From: Mumia xiangluensis
Lineage (GTDB): Bacteria > Actinomycetota > Actinomycetes > Propionibacteriales > Nocardioidaceae
Direction: 5' to 3'
Length of the DNA: 64,000 nt
NCBI RefSeq assembly: GCF_010994095.1
Contig: NZ_WJYO01000001.1
Location: forward strand, 496,001 to 560,000
A model generated the notes under the pieces. The model searched no databases and was not told the origin of the DNA. It saw only the letters and a program-made list of their open reading frames with translations. The position numbers were made by a program, and so were the translations under genes. This document shows, one piece after another, positions 1 to 7,548 of the stretch. The stretch's first letter is position 1. Each line of letters begins with the position of its first letter.

Positions 1-42
1 TGCTGCGTTCTCCCGCGAGCGCGGAGTCAGCCCGACGCAGCA
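1..42 (-). terminator. Possible terminator hairpin at the end of the Nudix gene
   Basis: An 8-bp perfect inverted repeat (TGCTGCGT at 1-8, ACGCAGCA at 35-42) encloses a second GC-rich hairpin (CCGCG at 13-17, CGCGG at 20-24). It spans the stop codon of the minus-strand Nudix gene. There is no clear U-tract, and the sequence beyond base 1 is outside the window, so termination is inferred from structure only. Confidence 0.4.
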
Positions 43-542
43 CCGGTCCCGAACGCGGGCCCTGCACCCTGCCTGAGCAGGAACTCCCTCGCCAGCCGGA
101 GGCGTACGACGCTGGTCTCGGTGAGGTCGCCGGGGACGTCGTCCCACGCGAACCACGCGACCTCGAGCGACTCGTCGTCGGCGACGTGCGCCCGGTCGGC
201 GGCAGCGGCGTCCACCGGACGGCAGACGAAGCAGAGGTCGAGGTACTGGGCGAGGTCGCCGTTCGGGTAGCGGTGCGGTTCGGTCACCGTGACTGACGCG
301 AGCGCCTCGACGGTCACGTCCACGCCGGTCTCCTCACGGACCTCGCGCACGATGCCGACCGCCGGCTCCTCGCCCGGGTCGAGGATGCCGCTGATCAGGG
401 CCCACCGACCCGAGTCGGCACGACGACCGAGCAGCACGTGCTCGCCGGCGGCGTCGAGGACGAGCGCCGTGACGCCCGGCAACCAGAGCAGGTCGGTGCC
501 GATGCGGGCGCGGAGCGCGGCGACGTACGGCGGGATCGGCAC
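27..542 (-). CDS. Nudix hydrolase
   Basis: 171-aa cytosolic hydrolase of the Nudix family, which cleaves nucleoside diphosphates linked to another moiety using a divalent metal. The Nudix box is intact: G52, E58, then REVREETG at 66-73 fits the GX5EX7REUXEEXGU pattern. The N-terminal beta strand and a W/F-rich C-terminal strand fit the usual 150-170 aa fold. The start is GTG at 542; a TAGGCT box on the minus strand lies 6 nt upstream with no Shine-Dalgarno, so the mRNA is probably leaderless. It is divergent from the DUF1707 gene. The substrate cannot be read from the sequence; the short form is most like ADP-ribose or mutT-type enzymes. Confidence 0.88.
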   Translation of the reverse strand: MPIPPYVAALRARIGTDLLWLPGVTALVLDAAGEHVLLGRRADSGRWALISGILDPGEEPAVGIVREVREETGVDVTVEALASVTVTEPHRYPNGDLAQYLDLCFVCRPVDAAAADRAHVADDESLEVAWFAWDDVPGDLTETSVVRLRLAREFLLRQGAGPAFGTGAASG

Positions 543-616
543 GAGTCGAGCCTACGGTGGCAGCGAGCGCCACGGCGCGGGAGGACGGGTTCACGCTGCC
601 CGCTACGGTGGGCGCC

Positions 617-1204
617 ATGGACCGCATCGACCCGCGCGACATGCGTGCCGGCGATCCCGATCGCGAGCACACCGCCGACATCCTGCGCCGCGCCGCCGGC
701 GAGGGCCGGATCGACATCGACGAGCTCGAGGAGCGCCTCGAGCGCGCCTACCGCGCCAAGACCTACCGCGAGCTCTCGGCGCTCGTCGCCGACCTGCCGG
801 ACGGCACCGCGCTGTCCCCCGCGGCAGCCGCACTCGCCCCGTCGACCCGCGCAGAGCCGCTCCAGCTCAAGGCGACGATGAGCGACGTGGAACGCTCCGG
901 GACGTGGGCGGTGCCGCCCCGGATCCACGTCTCCCCGGCGATGGGAAACGTGAAGCTCGACTTCCGCAACGCCGACTGTCCTCACCGGCTGGTCGAGATC
1001 GAGGTGAAGGGCGGCACCGGCAACGTCGTGCTGATCCTCCCGAAGGGGTGGGCTGTCGACGCCGACCAGCTCCGTACGGGGTGGGGCTCGGTGAAGAACA
1101 GGCGCGAGGGCTCGCCGTCGCCGGACGGTGTGCTCGTCCGAGTCACCGGCGGCATCGGGATGGGGTCGCTGGTCGCGCGCGACCCCCACTTCTACGAGAA
1201 GTAA
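617..1204 (+). CDS. DUF1707 domain protein
   Basis: 195-aa protein. Residues 9-61 match DUF1707, a short actinobacterial helical domain recognised by the M/R-x-G-D-x-D-R-E start and the ID-x-x-E-L-E-E-R-L core. The rest (about 100-195) is beta-rich with repeated glycine turns, like the cell-wall-stress response domains found behind DUF1707 or LiaF. No membrane segment or signal peptide is visible. I chose ATG 617 because DUF1707 starts a few residues later and a TACGGT box ends 7 nt upstream (604-609), fitting a leaderless mRNA; an in-frame start at 557 would add 20 unlikely residues. Function is unknown; DUF1707 proteins are often tied to envelope or regulatory roles. Confidence 0.8.
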   Translation: MDRIDPRDMRAGDPDREHTADILRRAAGEGRIDIDELEERLERAYRAKTYRELSALVADLPDGTALSPAAAALAPSTRAEPLQLKATMSDVERSGTWAVPPRIHVSPAMGNVKLDFRNADCPHRLVEIEVKGGTGNVVLILPKGWAVDADQLRTGWGSVKNRREGSPSPDGVLVRVTGGIGMGSLVARDPHFYEK

Positions 1205-1227
1205 GCGCCGCCCCGCGTGCAAGGCGA

Positions 1228-1265
1228 TTGACCGTGACCCCCACGGGTGCCTAGCGTTCCTAGGC
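1228..1265 (+). promoter_or_regulatory. Promoter and putative PadR operator
   Basis: A -35 box TTGACC (1228-1233), an 18-bp spacer and a -10 box TAGCGT (1252-1257) precede the PadR ATG at 1266. An inverted repeat GCCTAG-N5-CTAGGC (1249-1265) covers the -10 and the predicted start site. This places the transcription start at or next to the ATG, so the message is probably leaderless. The dyad fits autoregulation by PadR; the binding itself is inferred. Confidence 0.6.
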
Positions 1266-1601
1266 ATGAAGGGAAACGTCCTCAAGGGACATCTCGAGAT
1301 GCTGGTGCTCTCCGTGCTCGCACGACAGCCTCGCCACGGCTACGCGATCATCGAGGACCTCCGCGTGTGGAGCGACGACGCGTTCGAGCTGCCCGAGGGC
1401 ACGCTCTACCCGGTGCTGCACCGCCTGGAGAAGAGTGGGCTGATCAGCGGGTCGTGGGACGACGTGGACGGACGGCGCCGCAAGTCGTACGCGCTGACCG
1501 ACGGCGGTCACGCCGCGCTCGACGAGCAGCGTCGGAGCTGGCACGAGTTCTCGGTGGCGGTCGAGTCCGTGATCGGAGGCGTGCCGTGGCCGAGTCGATG
1601 A
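1266..1601 (+). CDS. PadR family transcriptional regulator
   Basis: 111-aa winged-helix regulator of the short PadR class. The N-terminal L-K-G-H-L-E-M-L-V-L-S-V-L start, the HGYAIIEDL helix and the LPEGTLYPVLHRLEKSGLI recognition helix with wing are all present. Residues 85-111 form the short dimer helix. ATG 1266 is chosen because it is the canonical PadR start and sits directly downstream of the -10 box. The stop overlaps the start region of the next gene, so the two are translationally coupled. PadR repressors usually control such a membrane partner in response to drugs or envelope stress; the ligand is unknown. A dyad over the promoter suggests autorepression. Confidence 0.9.
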   Translation: MKGNVLKGHLEMLVLSVLARQPRHGYAIIEDLRVWSDDAFELPEGTLYPVLHRLEKSGLISGSWDDVDGRRRKSYALTDGGHAALDEQRRSWHEFSVAVESVIGGVPWPSR

Positions 1602-2461
1602 GAAGCGTGGGCACGCTGACCGAGACCGAGGACGGCACCACCGACTCCGTCGCCACGGGCAGCCCGATCGACGCGTACGTCGTCGCGCTGGGCGTCACGC
1701 TGCGCCGCCGCGGCGACCGGGACGACATCCTCGCCGAGACCGCAGACCACCTCTGGCTCACCGCCGAACGCCTCGTGTCCACCGGCGTCGCGCCGCTCGA
1801 CGCCGAGCGGGCCGCCGTCGAGCGCTTCGGCGACCCGGAGGTGCTGGCACGGGTGTGGGCGACGGTCCCCAGCAGGCACCGCCCCCTCCTCGCAGCACCT
1901 GCCGCGGTCTCCGGGCTCGTCGGAGCAGCTGCCCTCGCGGCATCCACGGCCGTCTACCAGCTCCGGGCGATGACCGGCGGCTGGGACCAGTCCGAGTACC
2001 TCACGTGGAGCTCGGTCGCCGGCGTCGCGCTGCTGCTGGCGTGCGCGCCGCTGCTCAGCCTGCTCGCTGACGCCGACCGACGAGGGCTCGGCGTCCGCTT
2101 CGCGGTCGGGGCTGCCGCGGTCGCCCTCGCCGCGACGTGGTTCGTCGGCGGGCTCGGGTGGGCGTGGCCCGTTCCGGGACTGCTCGTGAGTGGTGTCGCG
2201 GTGCTGGCCGTACGCCGGTGGCGCGACCAGCGCGTCGGCCTCGGGCTGGTCGCTGCCGCGTGGCCGCTCGGCACCCTCGCGTACGTCGTCGGCGACGCGC
2301 TGCACCTCGGGCCCGTCGACTACACGTACCTGCAGCCGATCCTCCCGCCGGTGGTCGGCTTCTGGATCGGGGCGACCCTGATGGTGGCCGGCGTGGTCGC
2401 GGTCGCACGCACCCTGCTCGCCGTGCGGTCCACCGACCGCGCGACGCCGACTCCTGCCTAG
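1586..2461 (+). CDS. Permease-prefix/HAAS-type membrane protein
   Basis: 291-aa membrane protein partnered with PadR. Residues about 25-90 are a soluble helical segment with the pattern seen in HAAS/permease-prefix domains (L-R-R-R-G-D-R-D-D-I and E-R-A-A-V-E-R-F-G-D-P). Six to seven hydrophobic segments follow from about residue 95. GTG 1586 is preferred over ATG 1598 because GGAGG at 1575-1579 lies 6 nt upstream of it; the gene then overlaps the PadR end by 16 bp. In many actinomycetes a PadR-HAAS pair senses envelope stress or adjusts a transporter; here no ABC gene follows. The last four bases overlap the convergent methyltransferase gene. Function is otherwise unknown. Confidence 0.78.
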   Translation: MAESMRSVGTLTETEDGTTDSVATGSPIDAYVVALGVTLRRRGDRDDILAETADHLWLTAERLVSTGVAPLDAERAAVERFGDPEVLARVWATVPSRHRPLLAAPAAVSGLVGAAALAASTAVYQLRAMTGGWDQSEYLTWSSVAGVALLLACAPLLSLLADADRRGLGVRFAVGAAAVALAATWFVGGLGWAWPVPGLLVSGVAVLAVRRWRDQRVGLGLVAAAWPLGTLAYVVGDALHLGPVDYTYLQPILPPVVGFWIGATLMVAGVVAVARTLLAVRSTDRATPTPA

Positions 2462-3660
2462 CCGACGACGCGCAACCGCTCCAGCACCACCAGCGTGTCG
2501 TCGTCGACGGTGAATCCGGGGTCTCCGAGGAACGCCCGCATGTCCTCGCCCTCCCAGAACCGGGTGTGGCTCGCGCGCCACCGGGCGACCGTCTCGTCGC
2601 CCTCTCCCTCGTCGACCGCATGCCGGAGGTCGACGTCGGCGAGGCGCGCGACGCGGAGCTCCACGGTCTCGACGACGCACACGACGGCGTCGTCGGAGTC
2701 GACGACGCGCCAGCGCTCCCCGACCGCGGGCATGCCTTCGTCGTCCTCGTCGCCGCCGACGAAGAGCTCACGCACCAACGACGTGGTCGTGGTCTTGCCG
2801 CCGGCCAGCACGAGCCCCGCGAGCCGGTCGCGGAGCGGCCCCGCGAACGCGAACTCCAGCGGCGGCAGCTCCTCCACGGGCAGGTCGGGGCGGACCGGCG
2901 TGCCGGCCACCACCGCCGTACCGATCTCCTCGTCCCACCGCACCACCCGCGCACGCATGCCGTGCTCGGCCAGCGCGAGCGCCGTCCACGGGACCTGAGC
3001 CTCGCTGGTCTCGACGAGGACCTGACCGCCGGGCGCGAGCCACGGGACCACGCCGGCCGCGACGCGCCGGTGCACGTCCACGCCGTCGGCACCGCCGTCG
3101 AGCGCCACGCGTGGCTCGTGGTCGCGCGCCTCCGGCGGCATCAGCGCGATGTCGGCGGTGGGGACGTACGGCGCGTTCACGGCGATGACGTCGCACGCGC
3201 CGCGAAGGTCCTCGGGGAGCGCCGCGAACAGGTCGCCGGCGTAGGCGGTGCCGCGTGCCAGGTTGAGCCGGGCACACCCGACCGCAACCGGGTCGATGTC
3301 GCTCGCGACGACCCGGACGTCGTCGCGTTCGTGCTCGACGAGCGCCGCCACCGCGCCCGTGCCGCAGCACAGGTCGACGACGACGCCGTTGCGCGGGGCA
3401 GCAGCGACGGCAGCGCGCGCGAGCAGCTCCGTCCGCCGACGGGGGACGAACACGCCGGGCACGACGCGGATCCGGAGACCGCCGAACGCCGCCCATCCGA
3501 CGACCTGCTCCAAGGGCTCCCCGGCGAGCCTGCGCACCGTCATCGCCTCGAGCTCGTCGGCGGACCCCGACGACGCACGCAGGACCCGTGCCTCCTCCTC
3601 GGCGAAGACGGAGCCGGACGCACGCAGGCGCAGCACGAGACGATCATCGTCGACAGTCAC
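2458..3660 (-). CDS. PrmC-like glutamine methyltransferase fused to an ASCH domain
   Basis: 400-aa two-domain protein. Residues 1 to about 250 resemble the actinobacterial PrmC-related N5-glutamine methyltransferases: an RRxRTELLA stretch, the SAM motif VVDLCCGTGAVA and, at 162-165, NAPY in place of NPPY. The NAPY variant is seen in the PrmC-related group of unknown substrate. Residues about 255-400 look like a complete ASCH domain, with the K-T-T-T substrate-side motif after LVLAGG, the VGERWRVVDSDD strand and an EGEGDETVARWRASHTRFW helix. ASCH folds resemble PUA domains and bind or cleave modified nucleosides or RNA. There is no stop or frame change between the halves. It may act on translation factors or RNA; that is inference. 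Confidence 0.8.
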   Translation of the reverse strand: MTVDDDRLVLRLRASGSVFAEEEARVLRASSGSADELEAMTVRRLAGEPLEQVVGWAAFGGLRIRVVPGVFVPRRRTELLARAAVAAAPRNGVVVDLCCGTGAVAALVEHERDDVRVVASDIDPVAVGCARLNLARGTAYAGDLFAALPEDLRGACDVIAVNAPYVPTADIALMPPEARDHEPRVALDGGADGVDVHRRVAAGVVPWLAPGGQVLVETSEAQVPWTALALAEHGMRARVVRWDEEIGTAVVAGTPVRPDLPVEELPPLEFAFAGPLRDRLAGLVLAGGKTTTTSLVRELFVGGDEDDEGMPAVGERWRVVDSDDAVVCVVETVELRVARLADVDLRHAVDEGEGDETVARWRASHTRFWEGEDMRAFLGDPGFTVDDDTLVVLERLRVVG

Positions 3661-3681
3661 CGGACGATCCTCGCAGCCAGG

Positions 3682-4362
3682 TCAGACCTCGACCCGCGCG
3701 GCACCGGAGAGGATCGCTCTGACCGCGTCCTCCCGAGGCGGCCGGTCGAGCAGGGCGGCGGTGACGAAGTCGGCAGCCAGCCCCTCGAACCGACCTCGCC
3801 GACGGATCATCCCGTGCCGACCGCCCTCGACCAGCACGAGACCGGCCTGCGTCCTACGGCGGAGCGCGTCCATGACCCGCACGGTGCGCCCGAGGTCGGA
3901 GACGCGGTCCTCGCTGCCGTGGACGGCGAGGATCCGGCATCCCGACGGGTCGACCTTCGTGCCGTCGTCGGCGTACACCCAGGGGGCCAGTGCGACGACC
4001 ACGCCGACCTCCGGCTCGCCTGCGGACAGCAGCGCCGCCCGCCCGCCGAGCGAGTGACCGACCAGCGCCACGGGAAGCGTGCCGTGCCGCTCACGCAGCT
4101 GGTCGAGGGCCCACCGCACGTCGGCCAGGGGACTGAGCCGCGCGTCCCACCCTCGGCGCGAGTTGAGCAGGCGGTAGACCGCAAGCCTCCCCCGCCCGGC
4201 CCGCGCGAGCCGGCGCGCGACGGGCACCATCCGCAGCACCGACAGCTGCGCGGGACTCACGAGGGCGCCCTCCTCACGAGCGGCGCCGCCGTGCAGGACG
4301 AGGACCGCGCCGCTCGCCGCGCGCGGCACGGACACCGGGAGAAGGCGTGCCGCCGTGCTCAC
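3682..4362 (-). CDS. Alpha/beta hydrolase
   Basis: 226-aa alpha/beta-hydrolase fold protein, probably cytosolic. The nucleophile elbow GHSLGG places the catalytic serine at S104; D152 in HGSEDR and H183 in GGRHG complete a plausible triad. An HGG oxyanion motif lies at 24-26. The length suits a dienelactone-hydrolase or small esterase type. It starts with GTG at 4362 inside the stop of the upstream NTF2-like gene (GTGA overlap), so the two are co-translated. Substrate unknown. The fold assignment is firm, the exact reaction is not. Confidence 0.85.
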   Translation of the reverse strand: MSTAARLLPVSVPRAASGAVLVLHGGAAREEGALVSPAQLSVLRMVPVARRLARAGRGRLAVYRLLNSRRGWDARLSPLADVRWALDQLRERHGTLPVALVGHSLGGRAALLSAGEPEVGVVVALAPWVYADDGTKVDPSGCRILAVHGSEDRVSDLGRTVRVMDALRRRTQAGLVLVEGGRHGMIRRRGRFEGLAADFVTAALLDRPPREDAVRAILSGAARVEV

Positions 4363-4808
4363 CCGGTGGATCCCGGCGGGCTGCTCAGGTCGATCCCCTT
4401 GCGCCGCGCGAGGTCGGCAAGCTTCTCCTGCGCGTCGATGTCCACCGACACGTACGCGTGCAGGCCGTCGGCGTCTCGCCGGAGGAGGTATTCGTACGTG
4501 CTGTCGGCGAGCAGCTCACCGCCCTCGCCGTCGAACAGCCAGCGGACCCGCACCCGCACGAGCGCGTCGGTCAGGTCGACCGTGTCCTCCACCTCGTAGC
4601 GCACCCCGGCGAGGCCGAGCGCGCGGTAGAGCGGGTACGAGCTGCGCAGCCCTTCCACCATCTCCTCGCGAGAGCCGACCGACGCGGTGAAGCTGTCGGA
4701 GACGAGCGTGCCCGGGGTCCCCCACAGCGCGGCAGAGCGCTCGGCGTCGAAGGTGGCGAGCGACTCGGCGTACGCGGTGAGGAACTGCGAGACGTCGTTC
4801 GGGGGCAT
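4359..4808 (-). CDS. SnoaL/NTF2-like protein
   Basis: 149-aa single-domain protein of the NTF2-like cone fold: an N-terminal helix (FLTAYAESLATFD), the T-L-V-S-D-S-F region and repeated amphipathic strands such as LVRVRVRWLFDGEGG. Such domains act as small enzymes, ligand binders or immunity-type factors; no catalytic set can be assigned. ATG 4808 is preferred because a minus-strand TACGGT box (4815-4820) lies 6 nt upstream, giving a leaderless mRNA; a start at 4865 would overlap the divergent GNAT gene. It is first in a two-gene unit with the alpha/beta hydrolase. Confidence 0.78.
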   Translation of the reverse strand: MPPNDVSQFLTAYAESLATFDAERSAALWGTPGTLVSDSFTASVGSREEMVEGLRSSYPLYRALGLAGVRYEVEDTVDLTDALVRVRVRWLFDGEGGELLADSTYEYLLRRDADGLHAYVSVDIDAQEKLADLARRKGIDLSSPPGSTG

Positions 4809-4863
4809 GGTCCGACCGTAGCGCGGAACCACGACGGACCCGAGGCATCGTAGGCTCACCGGC

Positions 4864-5412
4864 ATGGTGTTCGAGGTCCGCGACGCAACCGCCGACGACG
4901 CAGCCGCGTGCGTGGCGATCTACACCCCGTACGTCGAGTCGACCGCGATCACCTTCGAGACGACGCCGCCCAGCACCGCCGAGATGGCCGAGCGGATCGC
5001 CGCTGCGCAGGAGCGGCACGCGTGGCTCGTGCTCGACGACGGCGAACGGATCGCGGGGTACGCCTACGGCGGGCCGTTCAAGTCCCGACCCGCCTACGCC
5101 TGGTCCTGCGAGGTCAGCGTCTACCTCGACCGTGAGCAGCGCCGGTCCGGTGGCGGGCGGGCCCTGTACGAGGCCCTTTTCGCGCGGCTCGAGAAGATGG
5201 GCGTCCGCACGCTCGTCGCGGTGATCGCGCTCCCGAACGCGGCGAGCCTCGGCCTCCACTCCGCGCTCGGCTTCGAACCCGCCGGGACGCTGCGCCGCAT
5301 CGGATGGAAGCACGGCTCCTGGCACGACGTCGCCTGGATGCAGCGCCGGATCGGCGACGACTCCTGGGCGCCCGCGCCGGCGCCACCTGCAGGGGCGGAC
5401 GAGAGGACCTGA
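4864..5412 (+). CDS. GNAT N-acetyltransferase, phosphinothricin-acetyltransferase-like
   Basis: 182-aa cytosolic acetyltransferase. The order of motifs matches the Pat/Bar group of GNATs: R-D-A-T-A-D-D near the start, IYTPYVESTAITFE at about 19-32, the YAYGGPFKSRPAYAWSCEVSVYL core, the acetyl-CoA loop R-R-S-G-G-G-R-A-L and LHSALGFEPAGTLRRIGWK-type end. These enzymes acetylate phosphinothricin, methionine sulfone or related amines. ATG 4864 follows TAGGCT (4851-4856) by 7 nt, so it is probably leaderless. It is followed after 1 nt by the DUF1905/YdeI gene, likely in one operon. The true substrate is not determinable. Confidence 0.87.
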   Translation: MVFEVRDATADDAAACVAIYTPYVESTAITFETTPPSTAEMAERIAAAQERHAWLVLDDGERIAGYAYGGPFKSRPAYAWSCEVSVYLDREQRRSGGGRALYEALFARLEKMGVRTLVAVIALPNAASLGLHSALGFEPAGTLRRIGWKHGSWHDVAWMQRRIGDDSWAPAPAPPAGADERT

Positions 5413-5413
5413 C

Positions 5414-5863
5414 ATGAGGCTGACCGCAGAGCTGGAGGCGACCGGCGGAAACACCACCGGGTTCCGCATCCCAGCGAGCGCCGTCGAGGAGCTCGGCGGT
5501 GGGCGTCGACCCAAGGTGGCGGCCACCATCAACGGCGCCACGATCCGCACGACGATCGCGAAGATGGGTGACGACTTCTGGCTCGGCCTGAGTGCTGCGC
5601 GTCGCGAGGAGACGGGCGCCGCGGCCGGCGACGTGCTCGACCTCGAGATCGTGCTCGACACCGCCCCGCGCGAGGTGGAGGTGCCGGACGACCTGGCGCA
5701 GGCCCTCGCGGCGGACCCCGCGGCGTCGGCGACGTGGGACACGCTCTCGTTCAGCAACAAGCGGTGGCACGCAGAGCAAGCGACGGGCGCGAAGAAGCCC
5801 GAGACGCGCGCAGCCCGGATCGCGAGGTCCGTCGAGATGCTCCGCGAGGGCAGAGCACGCTGA
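5414..5863 (+). CDS. DUF1905 and YdeI/OmpD-associated protein
   Basis: 149-aa protein with two parts. Residues 1-82 fit DUF1905: a small beta-rich domain with TTGFRIP, the V-A-A-T-I-N-G strand and a W-x-G-L-S-A-A-R-R loop. Residues 95-147 fit the bacteriocin-protection YdeI/OmdA helix pair, with the WDTLSFSNKR motif and A-R-I-A-R-S-V-E-M-L end. No export signal is present. It starts 1 nt after the GNAT stop with GAGAGGACCTGAC upstream, so it is co-transcribed. E. coli YdeI is linked to stress resistance, but the biochemical role is unknown. Confidence 0.82.
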   Translation: MRLTAELEATGGNTTGFRIPASAVEELGGGRRPKVAATINGATIRTTIAKMGDDFWLGLSAARREETGAAAGDVLDLEIVLDTAPREVEVPDDLAQALAADPAASATWDTLSFSNKRWHAEQATGAKKPETRAARIARSVEMLREGRAR

Positions 5864-5955
5864 CGCCGCCTACGCCGCGAGCGTCGAACGGTTGATGATC
5901 GCCCCGCACCGCGCCTGCACCAAACGGATTTCCTTGCGGTCAGAACGGACTCAAG

Positions 5956-5967
5956 GGTGCTAGCACC
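5956..5967. promoter_or_regulatory. 12-bp perfect palindrome upstream of the desaturase
   Basis: GGTGCTAGCACC is a perfect palindrome in the 211-bp gap between the YdeI-type gene and the desaturase. It lies about 50 bp upstream of a TAGCGT -10-like box (6016-6021). It may be an operator for a desaturase regulator, but none is encoded nearby. The rest of the gap holds nothing else I can identify. Confidence 0.35.
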
Positions 5968-6039
5968 ACCTCGGTCCTGGACCTGGATCTATCGGCCCGG
6001 TGCCCACAAGAGCAGTAGCGTCGAGACAGGAGGGCGAAC

Positions 6040-6078
6040 GTGCGCTCGCCGACGACACGGATCGAGGCCCGCCCATGA
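6040..6078 (+). CDS. Possible 12-codon leader peptide of the desaturase
   Basis: GTG 6040 has a near-perfect Shine-Dalgarno AGGAGGG (6028-6034) 5 nt upstream and opens a 12-codon frame (MRSPTTRIEARP) ending at TGA 6076-6078. That stop overlaps the desaturase ATG at 6075 as ATGA. The desaturase itself has only GAGG (6064-6067). Re-initiation could therefore couple desaturase translation to this frame. The peptide has no run of a single amino acid that would suggest classical attenuation. It may be a chance frame. Confidence 0.4.
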   Translation: MRSPTTRIEARP

Positions 6079-7184
6079 CCGTCCACACAGCATCCCCTCC
6101 GACAGGACCGCCTGGCCTCCCGAGACCGCAGGGCGAGCACGCGGCGACGGCCCGCTTCTCGGACCTGCTGCAGCAGGTCCGGACCCGTGGTCTGCTCGAA
6201 CGACGCGTCGGCTGGTACGCCGTCCGGATCGGCGGCACGATCCTCGCGTTCGCGGGACTCTGGGCCGCCTTCTTCATCCTCGGCGACTCGTGGTGGCAGC
6301 TCGCGATCGCGGCTGCGCTGGGGCTCGTCGTCACGCAGTTCGGGTTCCTCGGGCACGATGCGGCTCATCGCCAGATCTTCCGGTCGGCCTCCGCTAACGC
6401 CTGGACCGCCCGGGTGCTCGCCGGCGTGTTCGCCGGCCTGAGCTACGGCTGGTGGCGGGCCAAGCACAACAAGCACCACCAGGGCCCCAACCAGGAGGAC
6501 GTCGACCCCGACATCGGACCGGGTGCGCTGGCGTTCACCCCGGAGATCGTCGGGCGACGGACGAGCGGGTTCGCCGGCTGGTTCGCGGCACGCCAGGGCT
6601 GGCTCTTCTTCCCGCTGCTCACGCTCGAGGGTCTGAACCTCCACTACGCGAGCGTGCGCACGTCGATGGACCGCCGCGCGCCGCGGCCGTGGCAGCGCCT
6701 CGAGCTCGCCCTGGTCTCGGCACGCCTCATCGCGTTGGTGGTGGTGCTGCTCGTCGCGCTTCCCCTCGGGCTCGCCGTGGCGTTCTTCGCCGTGCAGATG
6801 GCGGTGTTCGGAGTCTCGCTCGGCATGTCGTTCGCACCGAACCACAAGGGGATGCCGATCGTCCCGCCCGACATGCGCCTGGACTTCCTGCGTCGTCAGG
6901 TGCTGGTGTCGCGCAACGTCCGCGGCAGCTGGCTCGTCGACGCGGCCATGGGCGGGTTGAACTACCAGATCGAGCACCACCTGTTCCCGAGCATGCCCCG
7001 CGGCAACCTGCGCAAGGCACGGCCGATCGTCCGCGACTTCTGCCTGCGCCACGACATCCCGTACGCCGAGGTCGGGCTGTTCAGGTCGTACGGGATCGTG
7101 GTGGGCTACCTGAACAACGTCGGGCTCCGGGCACGCGACCCGTTCGACTGCCCGCTCGCGGCCCAGCTGCGGACGACGGTCTGA
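6075..7184 (+). CDS. Membrane fatty acid desaturase, front-end type
   Basis: 369-aa integral membrane di-iron desaturase that introduces a double bond into acyl chains. The three histidine boxes are present: HDAAH at 94-98, HNKHH at 131-135 and QIEHH at 298-302. The Q in the third box is typical of front-end (delta-5/6-like) acyl-lipid desaturases, here without a cytochrome b5 domain. Hydrophobic pairs lie at about 45-90 and 215-255. ATG 6075 is chosen from GAGG at 6064-6067 and the overlap with an upstream 12-codon frame. It stands alone; electron donors are not encoded nearby. It may adjust membrane fluidity. Regiospecificity is unknown. Confidence 0.9.
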   Translation: MTVHTASPPTGPPGLPRPQGEHAATARFSDLLQQVRTRGLLERRVGWYAVRIGGTILAFAGLWAAFFILGDSWWQLAIAAALGLVVTQFGFLGHDAAHRQIFRSASANAWTARVLAGVFAGLSYGWWRAKHNKHHQGPNQEDVDPDIGPGALAFTPEIVGRRTSGFAGWFAARQGWLFFPLLTLEGLNLHYASVRTSMDRRAPRPWQRLELALVSARLIALVVVLLVALPLGLAVAFFAVQMAVFGVSLGMSFAPNHKGMPIVPPDMRLDFLRRQVLVSRNVRGSWLVDAAMGGLNYQIEHHLFPSMPRGNLRKARPIVRDFCLRHDIPYAEVGLFRSYGIVVGYLNNVGLRARDPFDCPLAAQLRTTV

Positions 7185-7472
7185 TCAGGTCAGCCGCTCG
7201 GCCAGGTGGACGGTGACCTCCTCGCCTGCGCCGTCCTTGCCGATCGCCCGGCACAGGTCCTTGCGGACGGGGAGCCAGTGCGGGCCCTGACCTGACGGCA
7301 TCAGGGTCGCGGCGAACGGATGCCCGTCCATCGTGCCGGTGACCTTCACGGCCTTGCGCGTCCCGAGGAGGTCCGCCGACCCGGGGACGGTCAGGAACGT
7401 CGCGAAGGCACCGTCCTTCTCGATCGGTGCGGTGAACGTGTGGTCGAGCGGGCCTGGCACCTGCGCGGTCAT
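7185..7472 (-). CDS. DUF1905 domain protein
   Basis: 95-aa protein made of a single DUF1905 domain: F-L-T-V-P-G-S-A near 25, V-K-V-T-G-T-M-D-G-H strand, H-W-L-P-V-R-K-D-L-C-R-A-I loop and V-T-V-H-L end. It resembles the N-terminal half of the YdeI-type protein at 5414. ATG 7472 is supported by GGAGG about 10 nt upstream; a longer frame to 7532 lacks such support. It ends 1 nt after the convergent desaturase. Function unknown; the domain is often found with stress proteins. Confidence 0.8.
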   Translation of the reverse strand: MTAQVPGPLDHTFTAPIEKDGAFATFLTVPGSADLLGTRKAVKVTGTMDGHPFAATLMPSGQGPHWLPVRKDLCRAIGKDGAGEEVTVHLAERLT

Positions 7473-7548
7473 CTCTGGCTCCTCCGTGACGGGGTCGTGC
7501 TCAGTGAGACCGGCGGCGTGTGCCGGACTCATCGGTCGTGGACGACCG

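Noticed and set aside
2458-3660. Possible frameshift joining two genes in the PrmC-ASCH protein
   Set aside because: The frame is continuous with consistent codon use and both domains are intact, so a true fusion is favoured.
2137-4599. Plus-strand frame of about 820 codons over the PrmC-ASCH and hydrolase genes
   Set aside because: Composition is antisense-like; the minus-strand genes carry all recognisable motifs.
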